Shown here piece after piece: positions 33,301-44,026 of a DNA stretch of 64,000 bases; positions within the stretch are counted from its first letter, which is position 1, and each line of letters starts with the position of its first letter. A model generated the notes under the pieces. It was not told the origin of the DNA. It was given only the letters and a program-made list of their open reading frames with translations, and searched no databases. Made by a program: the position numbers and the translations under genes. The DNA is from Tribonema minus (taxonomy: Eukaryota; Sar; Xanthophyceae; Tribonematales; Tribonemataceae): positions 496,001 through 560,000 of the forward strand of contig JAFCMP010000543.1 of assembly GCA_017506865.1 (NCBI GenBank), given 5' to 3'.

Positions 33301-36300
33301 GCATGCGCATACGCGAGAACATGGTCGAGGTCGTGCAGGACGAGATGTACACGTGGCTGCAGGCGGACGACGAGGCCAAGGTGAAAGCTGAATTTGAAGT
33401 TGAAGTTGACAATTGCATTTGATTTGAAGTTGAAGTTGTCAGGTACTAGATGTACACATGGCTGCAGGCGGATGACGAGGCGAAGGTGAAGTTGAAGTTG
33501 CCAGGTACCAGATGACACATGGCAGGCGGATGATGGGGCCAAGGTGAAGTTTAAGTTTACAGTTACTTCAAAGTTGAAGTTGCCAGCGATGTGCCTGACG
33601 GGTGCGCTGGAGTGGCGCAGGGAGTATCTGGCAGTCGTGTGTGTGCTTGGCTTCTGCTGCACATACTCAGGCAGGAAGCGGGAGCGTAGTTGCGCCACCG
33701 CTACGCCGCGGTCGCTACATCGTGGACCACGGTTCGGAAACTGACTGCACTTTGCACCGCAACGCACTTGCACCTGCGAGCGCTGTGACATAATCTGTCG
33801 ATACTCGGCGCGATCAATACCACAAAGGCGCGACTATGCGGCAGCGTCTCGCGGCAACGCTCAAACTGCTTTCTGCCTGCAGGTGCTGGTGACACCTAGG
33901 TGGCGATATCCCCCTCGCTCAGTGCTCCACCACTGTCACTCCGGGTGCTGTCGCGCGCAGGTGGCGATATTCGACGCGTACAACACCACCAAGGCGCGGC
34001 GCCACCAAGGCGCGGCGCCGCGTGCTGACGCAGCGCGCCGCAGTGCTCAAACATGCTTGCAGTCCAGGTGGTGATGTCCCCACGTGCTCAGTGCTCCGCT
34101 GAACTGTAAACACCTCCGGGTGCTGTCGCACGCAGGTGGCGATATTCGACGCGACCAACACCACCAAAGCTGCCAACTTGTACTCACATGGAGGGTTGCC
34201 ACAGGCGTCGAGTGATGTGAGGGTTTTGCCTCTTGTGTGCCTTTGAGAACCCAACAACGTCCCTAAATTCCATCTCCGGGTGCATCTGAATGCAGGTGGC
34301 GATATTTGACGCGACCAATACCACCAAGGCGCGGCGCCGCCTGCTGACGCAGCGCGCCGCGGAGGAGAAGAACACGCTCCTCGTCTTCATAGAGTCCATC
34401 TGCGACGACCCGGAGATCCTGGCGCAGAACTACAAGTTGAAGTTGCAGAACGACGACTACCGCAACCAGGACCCGGCGCAGGCGCTGGCGGTGAGGCTTC
34501 TTTCTCATCGTTGCAACTACGTTGGAAACAGTGCTTGAAAACAAGCGAGTTGGCAGGGCACTGAGGCTTCTTTCTCATCTTGCAACTACTTGAAAACAGT
34601 GCTTGGAAGCAAGAGTGTTATTCAGCGCACTGTGGCAAGAGCGTCACCGGGGATGCTACAATGGAGTCATACATGCATACATACCCTATCAGCCGGCACA
34701 GGCGCTCGGCCACCGGCGGTGATGGGGCACCGGCTCGCGCTAGCCCGCAACGATGAGCTCACTTTGTTGTTATCACAGACGCATCTGATAATCCTGCTGC
34801 GAGAAGCGGTAGCTGGGCTTGCAGAATGAAGACCGCCTACCAGCATGCGATAATTGTGCTAGAAACGTAGATGTGGCCCGCCACCGTTCTGTGTGCTTGG
34901 GGCGTGCGCCCCCCGCTCTGATGATCTGCACGCGATGCTCTCTTATCAAGGTTAGGGCTAGATTAGGGCTAGCCCTGCCCGCACGCGCTGTCGAGGAGCC
35001 GCGCACACGCCTTGCACATCCAATATTTTCTGGCCGTGCCAGACGGTCACGTGCCAGACGGTCAGAGCTGTTGTGCGCGGCGACGACCGCGCGTGCCAGC
35101 ATCGCAGACTGCGCCGTCAGGATTGCCGTGCTGACGACTGGAGTCGCGCGCCGCGCTTGGTGGCCACCGCGTGTAGCTCCGATCAGCTGCGCCGCACGCA
35201 CGCGCTCGCCGTGCGGGCAGTGCGCTCATCATGTTTGCTTCGCTGAGTCTCAGTCAGAGTCCGAGGCGTGCGCGACAGCGTCGCCGGCAGCCGCAACCGT
35301 AACACACGCAGAACTCTAGATTACGTTCCATGATCCTTACCGCATGATTGCGTCATGTTTCGGGGTTGGCCGTTGCAGGACTTCAAGGACCGCGTGCACG
35401 CGTACGAGCTCGTGTATGAGACGATCGAGGACAACGAGGACTCAAACAACATCCAGTACATCAAGCTGTACAACGTCGGGCAGAAGGTGGTCACGCGCAA
35501 CTGCAAGGGCTACCTGCCCAGCCAGGTGGCCTTCTACCTGCAGAACATACACATCGGGCCGCGAAAGGTGAGGGCGACGCACCGCGCGCTTATTAACGAC
35601 GATTGATTCATGTTAGCCTAGCATTGTTGCTTTTGCAGCACACATTTGGCAGAGCTGTTGTGCCAAGGTATACGTAGGTGTGTTTTCGCCTTAAAGTTGA
35701 TACGTTCATGCACGTGATATTTTAACTTACATTCCCATGCAGACGGCAAGGGGGTGCCTGCTGTGACAGGCCAGATGCAGCCTGATCTGGCTCACGCAGT
35801 CCACTGTGCCATCTGGCTCGCGCAGTATCCACTGCGCCGTAGCCACATCATCACGCACTTCTTTGGTCGGGATCAGCGGCACGGTACGGCACTTGCTGCC
35901 CTGTAACCGTTGACGGAGCCCGCCATGTGACGCTCCGCCAGCGCATTGATACATACCCATTGTGACTGCCGGTAACCGCCCCCTTGTGTCCCCCCCCCCC
36001 CCCACGTCCCCCCCCGTGCACAGATCTGGCTCACGCGTCATGCAGAGAGCGTGAGCCACGTGATTGGCGAAATCGGCGAGGACACCGGTGAACTCACCGA
36101 GGGCGGGCGGCTGTACTCCATGACGCTCGCCAAGTTCATCAAGATGGAGCAGGAGGTGTGCGACAAAGATGATGCCCTCGTGATGCGCAATTAGAAGCGT
36201 GGAACACTTGAAGTTCGGTTTAGTGCAGACAGCACTGGCGACAAAACGAATGCTCCTTGAGCGTCAAATCTCTCAACGAGTGCTTATTTGGAGTACACCG

Positions 36301-39300
36301 CTTGACTTTTCATTCAGTGCTGGTTGGTGAATTGAAGCATGCCCCTCGAGGAGCAGTCTTCAGGTCATTATCCCCTTCCCTAGTGCTGGCTTGCGTCGAT
36401 ACGTCAGGATGGCTGCGGAGCAGAGCAGTGGCGCTCGCTGGGCAAGGCCAGCGCTGGCTTCAAGCAAATCGCGGCGCCCCTGTTGTCATCTTGATGACAC
36501 GGGCTCGGCATTCCCGCATGGTCTGCTCGACGGCGCACACGCGTTCTTGTGGTGAAGCCCCCGCGCGTTTTCAACTTGAAGAAATGGTCGCTACATGCGG
36601 GCCGCCTCGCGTCTACGTCGCGCCGCGTGTCGCGCCCACGCCGGTGCGCGTGTTGCGCTGAAGGGCGCCGAGGCGTCGCGCTCCCACTGGCGGCGCGAGC
36701 GCAGTCTGCGCTATTCCCTACGCCGCGCCGGGACATGGGTGCAGGTGCCGCATTGCCGCCTTTGTGTGACGACAGAGTGACGCATTGCCGCTTGTGTGTG
36801 GTGACAGGGCGACCTGGACGTTCCGTTGACATTGCGTTCACGTCAGATGTTCTCATGTACGTCACATGGCATGATACCATATGTCTTATGTCATCACATG
36901 TTTTGCGTGCTCCCGCGCAGAACATACACATCACCGGGCCGGGGCGCGAGATACTGGTGCTGGCGGGCACGCAGACGGTGGACAGGTGATTGATCCTTCA
37001 TTTTCATGAACACGTCTTCATGCATGAATTTCAACCATATGTGGCCAGGAGTTCACGGGGAGGTCTGGCCTTGGGTAGAGGTGATGGTGCAGCTGGATTT
37101 AAGCCTGCGTGTCTGCTGTGGTCGTCCGCATGCAATGGCTGTCCTAGTGGATGGACAGATTGCGCGCGGTTGCCAGCTGCGTCCACTCACTATCTGAAGC
37201 CAATTTTGAATTCAACGCTGGTGTTTCCGTCATGTATGGACTGAGTCATTAATCGTACCTCGAGTCACCTGAGTACAAAGGCTTTTTAGATGGGCCAGTT
37301 TGACTTGAAGTAGTCCTACTTCAGAACCGCAATTTGCTCAGATTGTGCCTTTGTTGTGAAAAGCGCTGCGTCGCTGCTGCGTCGCCACTGCCACTTCCAC
37401 AACTCAAGCCAATTTCACAATCGACCTTTACATTGTATTTGTTTACATGAACATGAAGTACCTTGACGCAAGCACTATCGCGCCCGTTCAGTTCTACGTA
37501 CTTGAGAATTGCCAGTTGGCAATCGTTGTGTACATGTAGTGAACACCTCTGAGCTGCTCCCATACGATGCGGCAAGAGCGCCGCGCACCTGCAGGAGCTG
37601 TTCGAAAAGCGGGATTTTTCAACGACACTAGCAATGTGACAATGCAGAAGTGCGCTTCCACCCGCCGGCCTCCACCTCGTACAGCGCACCTACAGATAGC
37701 TGTACAGCTTGAATTCTTCAACCGCGCTCGAAGCCCCTCCCCCCCCCCTCTTCGCTTGACGCAGCGAGAGCATAGCACACCTGCAGATGCTGTACCGCTG
37801 CAATCTGGACTTTGATTGCACTTGGAGGCGCACCTAAAGCCCCCCCCCCCCCCCCCCCCCCCTTGATGCAGCGAGAGCATAGCGCACCTGCAGATGCTGT
37901 ACCCCGTGGCCACCACGCCGCTGCTCAACGAGCTGCGCGGCGGCAGCTTCACCGGCATGACGCGCGCCGACTTCAAGGAGCGGTACCCAGATATTCACGC
38001 CCAGGTGCGCAAGTGTGGTAATCTACGCATGTGTGAGGCGTGCTTGTGAAGCATCAAAACGATTGGTGTTTTGTCTCGTTTACTTCAAGAAGAGAAAGTA
38101 CGCGTTGTCACATTGAGAGGCAGCTTCACCGGCATGACGCGCGCCGACTTCAAGGAGCGGCACCCAGACATCCACGCGCAGGTACGCACACAAGTCATCT
38201 GAAGTCAAATGGAGAACCCGGTATTGGCAGAAGTTTTCGGAATTTGCCGTGTCTTCCATCGGCGAGCACTGGCGCAGCGGCGGCTTCGCCGTCATGACAC
38301 GGGTCGACTTCCATGAGCACTACCCTGGTATTACCCCCAGGTGCACATAGGCCTGACAGTAGTGCTGTGTAGCACCAAGATGTGCAACGTGCCCAAAGCA
38401 ATATCTTCATTCGAGAAGGCTGCTGTGTGTGTTGAGCGCTGTCACGGCGGCAGCTGCACCGGCAGGGCGCGTACGCACTTCCAGCACCGACGCCCCGGCA
38501 TTGGCGCCCACGTATGATAGACACGCACGCTCTCTGTACCCCAGGTGCGCACACACACTCTTTGGAGTAGTGGAGTAGTATTTGCTGTGACAGCGAGCGC
38601 CGTCACAGGCGCAGCTTCGCTGGCACGATGCGGCCGATTGCTGTGTACTACACTTCAACTTTGACTTCAACACTCAACGGAGCGCATCTGAGAGATGCTC
38701 GCTGCTGCCCGCGCGCAGTACACTCTCCCGCAACGATGCCCTCCCCTCCCCCCCTCCCCCCATCCCCACCGCTTTCCTGCCCACATGTGTCCGCATACTG
38801 AGGGAAGGGCGCGCGCATGACGTACTTCAAGGAAGTGAGCTGCTGCTTGCTGCTTACTGTTGCCCGCTTTGCTCACACCCGTTCTGGACGCCATGAAAGG
38901 CAGCCTGAGCAAAGAGTGTGCGCATAACGTACTTGACGTAAGTGACTGTTACTTGCTGCTCGCTGCTGCGCGCACACGCAGCGCGAAGCCGACAAGCTGG
39001 ACTTCCGCTTTCCGGGAGAGGGCGGCGAGAGCTACATGGACGTCATCCAGCGCGTGCGGCCCATCATCGTCGAGCTGGAGCGGCAACCGCGGAGGTACAA
39101 TGAACATACATTTTGTATACATCATTTTTTATGTGAATGAGTTGTTGCTATAATATCATTACACGCACCTACATGGACGTCATCCAGCGCGTGCGGCCGA
39201 TCATCGTTGAGCTGGAACGCCATCCACGCACGTGAAGTGAACATACATGCGTACGAGGTATACGTCCATGAACTGTTGCTATAGCTGGTGAATACGTACT

Positions 39301-42151
39301 TACATGGACATCATCCATTGCGTGCGGCCAATCATCGTCGAGCTGGAACGCCAGCTGAGAAGGTGACCTGAACATGTTTAGTGTATACTTTGCAGTATAG
39401 CAGTATGTACATGAACTGTTGCTGTAGTTGTTTATACATACCTACATGGACATCATCCATCGCGTGCGGCCTATCATCGTCGTGCTAAAACGGCTGTCAC
39501 AAAGGAAAGATGACTTTACATATGGTTTTTGAAGTGTATCTTTTGGCGTAGTTCATAGTATACACCCATAATCACCCAGTTCATTGCTTCACTCAGATAT
39601 GACGAGTCTCCATGAACATCATTCAACGCATGCGGCCGCTTGTCGTTCAGCCGGAGCGTTAGCCACGAAGACAAAAATGAATGCTTTCTCACTTTCAAGT
39701 ACTGCGAAGTACTGAATAGTATATGGTCGGTGTCCCCTGGGCACTGGACTTGCCTGTTTTGAAGCTCTGGCAGCGCTTGCGCGGTTCTGCACAGATGAAT
39801 CGCGCGGCTGTAGAGCGACAGCCGCACACAGTAATCAATTCATGAATCCGTGTGCCTTTATGACATGCGCGCGCGTGAATGTGTGCCCCACCATCGCGTA
39901 AACTTTGGAATGCCACAAACCCCGTGCGGCCAGTCATCGTCGTGCTGGTGCGACTGCCGCGCTGCTTGAACTCCTGCCTGCTCCGCGGCAGAGTCACAGC
40001 ATATGTGGCCATTTATACATAGTGACGGTCGCTGGCACGACGTCTGCGCTGCTCAAACTCTGGCTCGCATCACAGCAGGGCTGCAACCCTCTTCCTGTCT
40101 TTTGTTTGTTTCTGAGTCCAGCACAGAGAGGCCCTTGCGCAGTCTCACACGCGACCGCTGTTATTGCTGTCCCTATGCAGTCTGGTCGTGGTGTGCCACT
40201 TGGCTGTGCAGCGCTGCCTATACGCCTACTTCATGGGCATTCCCATCAAGGTATGTACTGCGCATTTCTCTTGTTTTGAAGTTTATGTTGAAGCTTTTCA
40301 TAGGCCATGCCAAGAGGTGTGTGCTCTGAACCTCAGTCAGGACTCTGGCTCTGACTTGTTCAACAAGAGAGGCTGCTGTAGAACTCATATGCGACAAGTG
40401 TTGCGGGTGATTGATAGTGCAAGTACTGCCATTGGGCACATGCAGCGCAGTTAGCATGCAGCACTGGTATGCAGCAGGGGAAGGCACGGTTCACGTCCAG
40501 GACGGATCAAGAACGGTTCACGGTTCAGAATCAGAACCGAACCGAACTGATCCGTTGTCTGCGTGATCCGATCTGAACCGAACCGTCGTCGAACACTGTG
40601 TGAGTTGATCTGATCCGTGTTTCGTCTCGCTGCTCCGTCAAGCGGAGCCAAGTTGAGTTGATCTTGTGAGGGGCGGGGAACCGCTAGTTTTCAGGGTTGT
40701 ATGTGTGTATTTGATTGCGCACAAAGCCAGTGAATCACTACACTGTCCGGAGATGGCTGACACAGAGGCTGGTGCTGTAGGTCCCGCGGCGACAGGGCTC
40801 TTTAAGTGTCCAACGATGAGTCAGCTCCTATGATCAATAGTGGCGGCTCAGACACGCAACGCGCTGGCACGCTGCAATTACGGGAGGCAGTGCCTGCTCG
40901 AAAAGGCAAGACGCAGGAGCGGCCGCACCAGCCTGCGCGGTTTCTCATTCCACCAAAAAAAAAAGTACTCATGTCTCAACTTCGACTTTGATGTTGCAAC
41001 CAACTTTAAAAATACATGCACAAATATGCACTTCCTGAAGACTTGGTACAAAGGTGCATGCGCTGGCGGAACTATTGCTAAAGTAGTTAAGAAACACACT
41101 TGAGTTGAACCGTACTTGAACCGAACCGTGAACCATCGGGGTAAGTTGATTTGAACCGTGATGCCGCCTGAGTTGCATTAGAACCGAACCGTGAATCTGG
41201 GGGCTGAGCTGTGAACCGAACCGATCCGAAAGGCGGTCTTGGCCCCATGAACCGATTTGATCCACATCCAAAATCATGAACTGTGCTGTCCCCTGGCATG
41301 CAGTCACGTCACCTCATAGTTGCCTTGTCGTTCGCACAGCTGTAGAATAGAGTTCGGTGCAAGTACAACACAGGCGGACATCCGTAACTGGGGTTCGGTG
41401 CCGGCACCAAGTAGCACATACGGTTTGGCGGTAACTGTATTGCGTCACACACTTAATAAAACAGCGCCACTGCTGACTTGTCAGGCAGTGCGTGCAACAC
41501 ATGAGCATTGCGTCAGTCGAGCGATGGGCTTGTTCGCTCTTGCGCTCGGCACAGCTGGGCGCCTATCAGAGCGGTAGCAGAAATGGGCATCTGTGCTGCG
41601 CTGTCCCTGCGGCACACTTCCAGTTCTTCGTTGTAACGTGCGTTGACTGCGTGTGCTAGGCAGCCAAGGCTCGCTTGCGCCTGCTCTCCTGCTGGATCGC
41701 CCTTTTCTTTGAGTGATACTTCTAGAAGTATGCCGCATGAGCTGTCAGAGCGAAGAGCTGCTGAAGTTGCCCATGCCTGTGGCGCTCCCTCTACTCAGAA
41801 AAGCAGCACTTCCTAGACTTCCAAGTGCTGTACTTGCATTTCATCCGCTTCGTGTTCCAGAAGCAGCAGATATGCTGTGCACCGCGTTTTTATTATGCGT
41901 CACCCGGCGTACTCGTTCCACAACAGAAACCAACTTGTTGATGTGACGGACATGGCTCGACTGAGCACAGATGCCAGCAGACGATTCAACGCCAAACTCT
42001 CTGTGACCATATTTGGCGCCGCTGCCTCCCGGTTGCGCAGGAAGTACCCTACATCGACCTGCCGCAGCACACGGTCACGGAACTGGTGCCCACGCCCTTC
42101 GGCACGAACGCACGACACATATCGGAGGCGGAAATGCAGGACTGCTTCTGA
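30370..42151 (+). CDS. 6-phosphofructo-2-kinase / fructose-2,6-bisphosphatase
   Basis: Eleven exons close in phase to 503 aa: 30370-30579, 31311-31428, 33205-33380, 34296-34490, 35379-35567, 36024-36155, 36921-36985, 37872-38004, 38982-39094, 40181-40250, 42041-42151. The cytosolic enzyme makes and breaks fructose-2,6-bisphosphate, the signal balancing glycolysis and gluconeogenesis. The kinase half has the P-loop GLPARGKS (residues 89-96), PTKVFNIGDYRR and VAIFDATNTT (169-178). The phosphatase half has LTRHAES (His302; the usual RHG is RHA here), LLNEL (Glu382) and VVVCHLAVQRC (His450), so both catalytic His and the acid are present. The Ser/Arg-rich N-terminus (RRSLSYLRSR) could be a phosphorylation site. 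The start could also be the Met at 30478. Introns hold many degenerate exon copies and one inverted-repeat element. Confidence 0.9.
30558..30795 (+). repeat. Three tandem copies of the exon-1 donor junction (PFK-2)
   Basis: The end of exon 1 (CTGCCGCGCGTGCCATCGCAG) followed by a 5' splice site occurs three times at about 97-bp spacing. The junctions fall at 30579/30580 (GTGAGT), 30675/30676 (GTGGGT) and 30773/30774 (GTGAGC). All three could act as donors if the upstream copies were read through. The spacers between them are also similar (GGTAGGTA..., GTGGAGAGTCACCTGGC). Confidence 0.9.
31495..31560 (+). repeat. Copy of the PFK-2 exon-2 3' end
   Basis: About 115 bp after exon 2, a near-exact copy of its last ~45 nt (AAGAGCT(G/A)CATTGTCAAG to CTGAGCTGGA) recurs. 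It is followed by AGGTGAGCGCTGCT, again a plausible donor. The P-loop is not included. Confidence 0.9.
33440..33560 (+). repeat. Two copies of the PFK-2 exon-3 3' end
   Basis: The exon-3 end (TGTACACGTGGCTGCAGGCG, GACGAGGCCAAGGTGAA) recurs at about 33449-33492 and, more decayed, at 33513-33550. TTGAAGTTGAAGTTG stretches separate the copies. Each copy still ends in (C/G)AAGGTGAA, a donor-like junction. Confidence 0.85.
33890..34330 (+). repeat. Three copies of the PFK-2 exon-4 acceptor junction
   Basis: The start of exon 4 with its acceptor (GCAG then GTGGCGATATT(C/T)GACGCG) occurs near 33958, 34134 and 34293; only the last continues into the full exon. The upstream intron sequence (CTCCGGGTGCTGTCGC(G/A)CGCAG) is duplicated too. 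The first copy has an internal 16-bp duplication and ends in a stop after ~38 codons; the second loses similarity after about 13 codons. Confidence 0.9.
35740..35835 (+). repeat. Degenerate copies of the PFK-2 exon-6 start
   Basis: GATCTGGCTCACGCAG and CATCTGGCTCGCGCAG near 35777 and 35808 echo the start of exon 6 (CAG|ATCTGGCTCACGCGTCATGC at 36024). The matches are short but occur twice at 31-bp spacing in the intron just upstream. Confidence 0.55.
37565..38640 (+). repeat. Echo copies around PFK-2 exon 8
   Basis: Upstream of exon 8 (37872-38004) the acceptor and first codons (GCAGCGAGAGCATAGC(G/A)CACCTGCAGATGCTGTA in two parts) recur at 37756-37800, with weaker copies near 37670 and 37570, each preceded by a C run. 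Downstream, the exon end (GGCAGCTTCACCGGCATGAC, GACTTCAAGGAGCGG) recurs at 38118-38185 almost unchanged, then more decayed near 38270-38342, 38440-38515 and 38600-38640, with a period of about 150-170 bp. The copies closest to the exon are the best preserved. Confidence 0.85.
37840..37862 (+). repeat. Poly-C polypyrimidine tract (23 nt)
   Basis: A run of 23 C followed by TTGATGCAG, the acceptor of PFK-2 exon 8. It occupies the position of the polypyrimidine tract and is unusually pure C. Confidence 0.9.
39095..39945 (+). repeat. Five decaying copies of the PFK-2 exon-9 end
   Basis: The exon-9 end (CTACATGGACGTCATCCAGC, GTGCGGCC, ATCATCGT, GAGCTGGA) recurs at about 39172-39232, 39302-39366, 39443-39495, 39611-39660 and 39920-39945. 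Spacing is roughly 135 bp at first. Similarity falls with distance from the exon. The intervening AACATACAT...GTATAC...TGAACTGTTGCTATAG is duplicated as well. The first copies keep most of the peptide (YMDVIQRVRPIIVELER), which might be included by missplicing. Confidence 0.9.
40474..41297. mobile_element. Non-autonomous inverted-repeat element with GAACCG motifs
   Basis: Located in the last PFK-2 intron. The ends form an imperfect terminal inverted repeat of about 40-45 bp. The left end reads CAGGGGAAGGCACGGTTCAC...GGATCAAGAACGGTTCACGG; the right end, reverse complemented, reads CAGGGGACAGCACAGTTCAT...GGATCAAATCGGTTCATGG (two motifs in each). Many GAACCGAACCG and GATCCG words cluster near both ends and are absent from the AT-richer centre. 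No coding capacity is visible. It resembles a MITE of a cut-and-paste DNA transposon; superfamily and target duplication could not be assigned. Confidence 0.7.
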
Positions 42152-43970
42152 TTCAAGGCCGCATGCGACTGCTGTGCCGCTGACCGCGTTGATTTGCCGC
42201 CAAGCCTAGCGCCGTCTCACGGCGAGCCAGCAAGAACGACCACTGCATGTCGCGGGGGGGTTCCACTGCCGCTGCTGAAGCTGCCACACAGCGCAGGCAG
42301 GCGCGCATGGGGGGGTGACTCAGGACGTCTCCCCCGCAGTGACACCACATGAAGGCTTTTGCTGCGCGCCCATCGGAGCAGCGCCCGCAGCCAGCGCTGG
42401 CGCAGCCTGCTGCTGACCGCGACGGCGCACCGCCGCCGCCGCCGCCAGGGATTCGCCGCGTCATTGACGCGCTGCCCCCCCCCCCCCCCTTTTCCAGCGC
42501 GCTTCCGCACGGCGCTGACTAGAGGCCACGGCCGCCGCCGCTGCTGCGCGTCGCACGAGCGCCAAGTTCAGGCAACCGCACCAGTATTACTGTGTGTACA
42601 CTAGCACGGCGCGCACGCGCGCGCATGGGCACGCAAGCGTGCAGACACGAGACAAGTCGGCCGAGCGCTGCAGCCTACTGCTTCTTCGCTGCTGCCACTG
42701 CCGTGGTGAATGCGGGCGGGGTCGCGTGTGGTTGTGCGGGCGGGGTGGCTGCCCGTAGCTTCAACTTGAAGTGACGTGCCACACACAAGAGAATTCTGCC
42801 GCGCGCCATGTACAGAGCGCTCTCTGTGCCCTAGCCCCGCGCTGCATTCATGTCGTGACGTTGGCGTACCTGCAAATCAGATGGGCCGAGGCCCGCCCTC
42901 CCGTCCCAAAGTGCATGAATCCTCGCCAGGGACTCCGAAATGCCACCATATGCGTTGTATGTAAACCATGTACGCGCACCTCTCTTGCGCTGTCTGCAGT
43001 CTGCACTGGTGGCTCTGTACATGAGGTGGCAAGTGATTGTTTTCTTTTTAACAGAAGCTTTGTCGATCTTGGTCGAGTGAAATGCGCCGGTGCCCATCAG
43101 AGAGCATCGGTGTCGCAAGTGCAGGTGTGCTATTTTCTATTCAACTAGCCACTGTTGTGACAAGCCGTGTTTCATTGCATAAGACGTTCCTGTTGTTGAG
43201 ATCAAGGCATCAGAGCACTGCACATGCACGTCATATACTTCAGAAGAACACCTGTTTGAAAAGCAGAATGGCCAACACAAGGAATGAGATTGTGCATGCA
43301 GCTGCTGTCGCGCAGCCAGCCTCGCCATGCTTTCTCTTGCTGATTTGCGGCAACGCACCAGCGCACACAAGATCGAGCTTGGAGGCAGTTTTGCCCCTGC
43401 TGCCACTGTCCAGTAAAAAGAAACCATGAAATCAGGTAAAATACCAAGACATGTTCAACACGACCGCAGGCTAATGCAAGGCCTTGCACACAGGTTCCTG
43501 GTCAGGGCCCCACGCTTGTATAGAAAGTGAATTGGAAAAGTACATGCTTTTTTAGCAAGTCTGATTCGACGATGCTTCAAAGCTTGAGGCAAAGCTGACA
43601 CATTGCCAACATCGGTTCTTCTAGCGCCTATGCAGATGCCGAAGCTACATGCACACAAACACGGACATTCAACAAATGTTTCGCGTCATGCAACACAGCT
43701 TGTTGCTAACAGTGCTGACAGAGCTTGACGCAACGCTTAGCTCATTAAACGATGCAGCAGCGCATGCACGTACTCCAAGTAATTTTGACAGCGACCATGA
43801 CCAAGAGCTGTGATCATGCAAACGCATTTTCCGAAAGCAAAGAGCACAGGCGCGCAGCGAGTCGACCCCAGAAACGACGAAGAGCGCGTCAAGTGCACGA
43901 TGTGTATATTTGAGCACGCGCGGCATAGTGCATGCTGCGATGCATTTAGCATCAGTGCTCGGCAGAGGCT
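42152..43970. other. Region after PFK-2, no gene recognised
   Basis: No recognisable gene. A GC-rich stretch at 42230-42600 gives long but unconvincing frames on both strands (Arg/Ala-rich) and has a C run near 42476-42489. No good exon with conserved sequence was found. Confidence 0.4.
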
Positions 43971-44026
43971 TCATGCCGCGTCTTCGTCGTCGCTGTCCGA
44001 CTCTGCGTCCTTGGGCAGCTTCTTGC
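43971..44026 (-). CDS. Possible last exon of an unidentified gene (acidic tail)
   Basis: After a good acceptor (CTGCTGCCGCAG) the minus strand reads KKLPKDAESDSDDEDAA and a stop, 56 nt in phase after a phase-1 intron. A Lys-rich start running into a Ser/Asp/Glu tail is typical of nuclear chaperones and chromatin or ribosome-assembly factors. I could not find the upstream exons in 44027-45365, so the identity is unknown and the exon itself is tentative. Confidence 0.3.

Noticed and set aside
33959-34180. Two additional VAIFDA-type exons in PFK-2
   Set aside because: They repeat the first 13-18 codons of exon 4 and then hit internal duplications or lose similarity; only 34296-34490 continues through the domain.
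42217-42510. Overlapping ~100-aa frames on both strands in GC-rich DNA
   Set aside because: Composition-driven; no conserved motif or convincing start and splice context.
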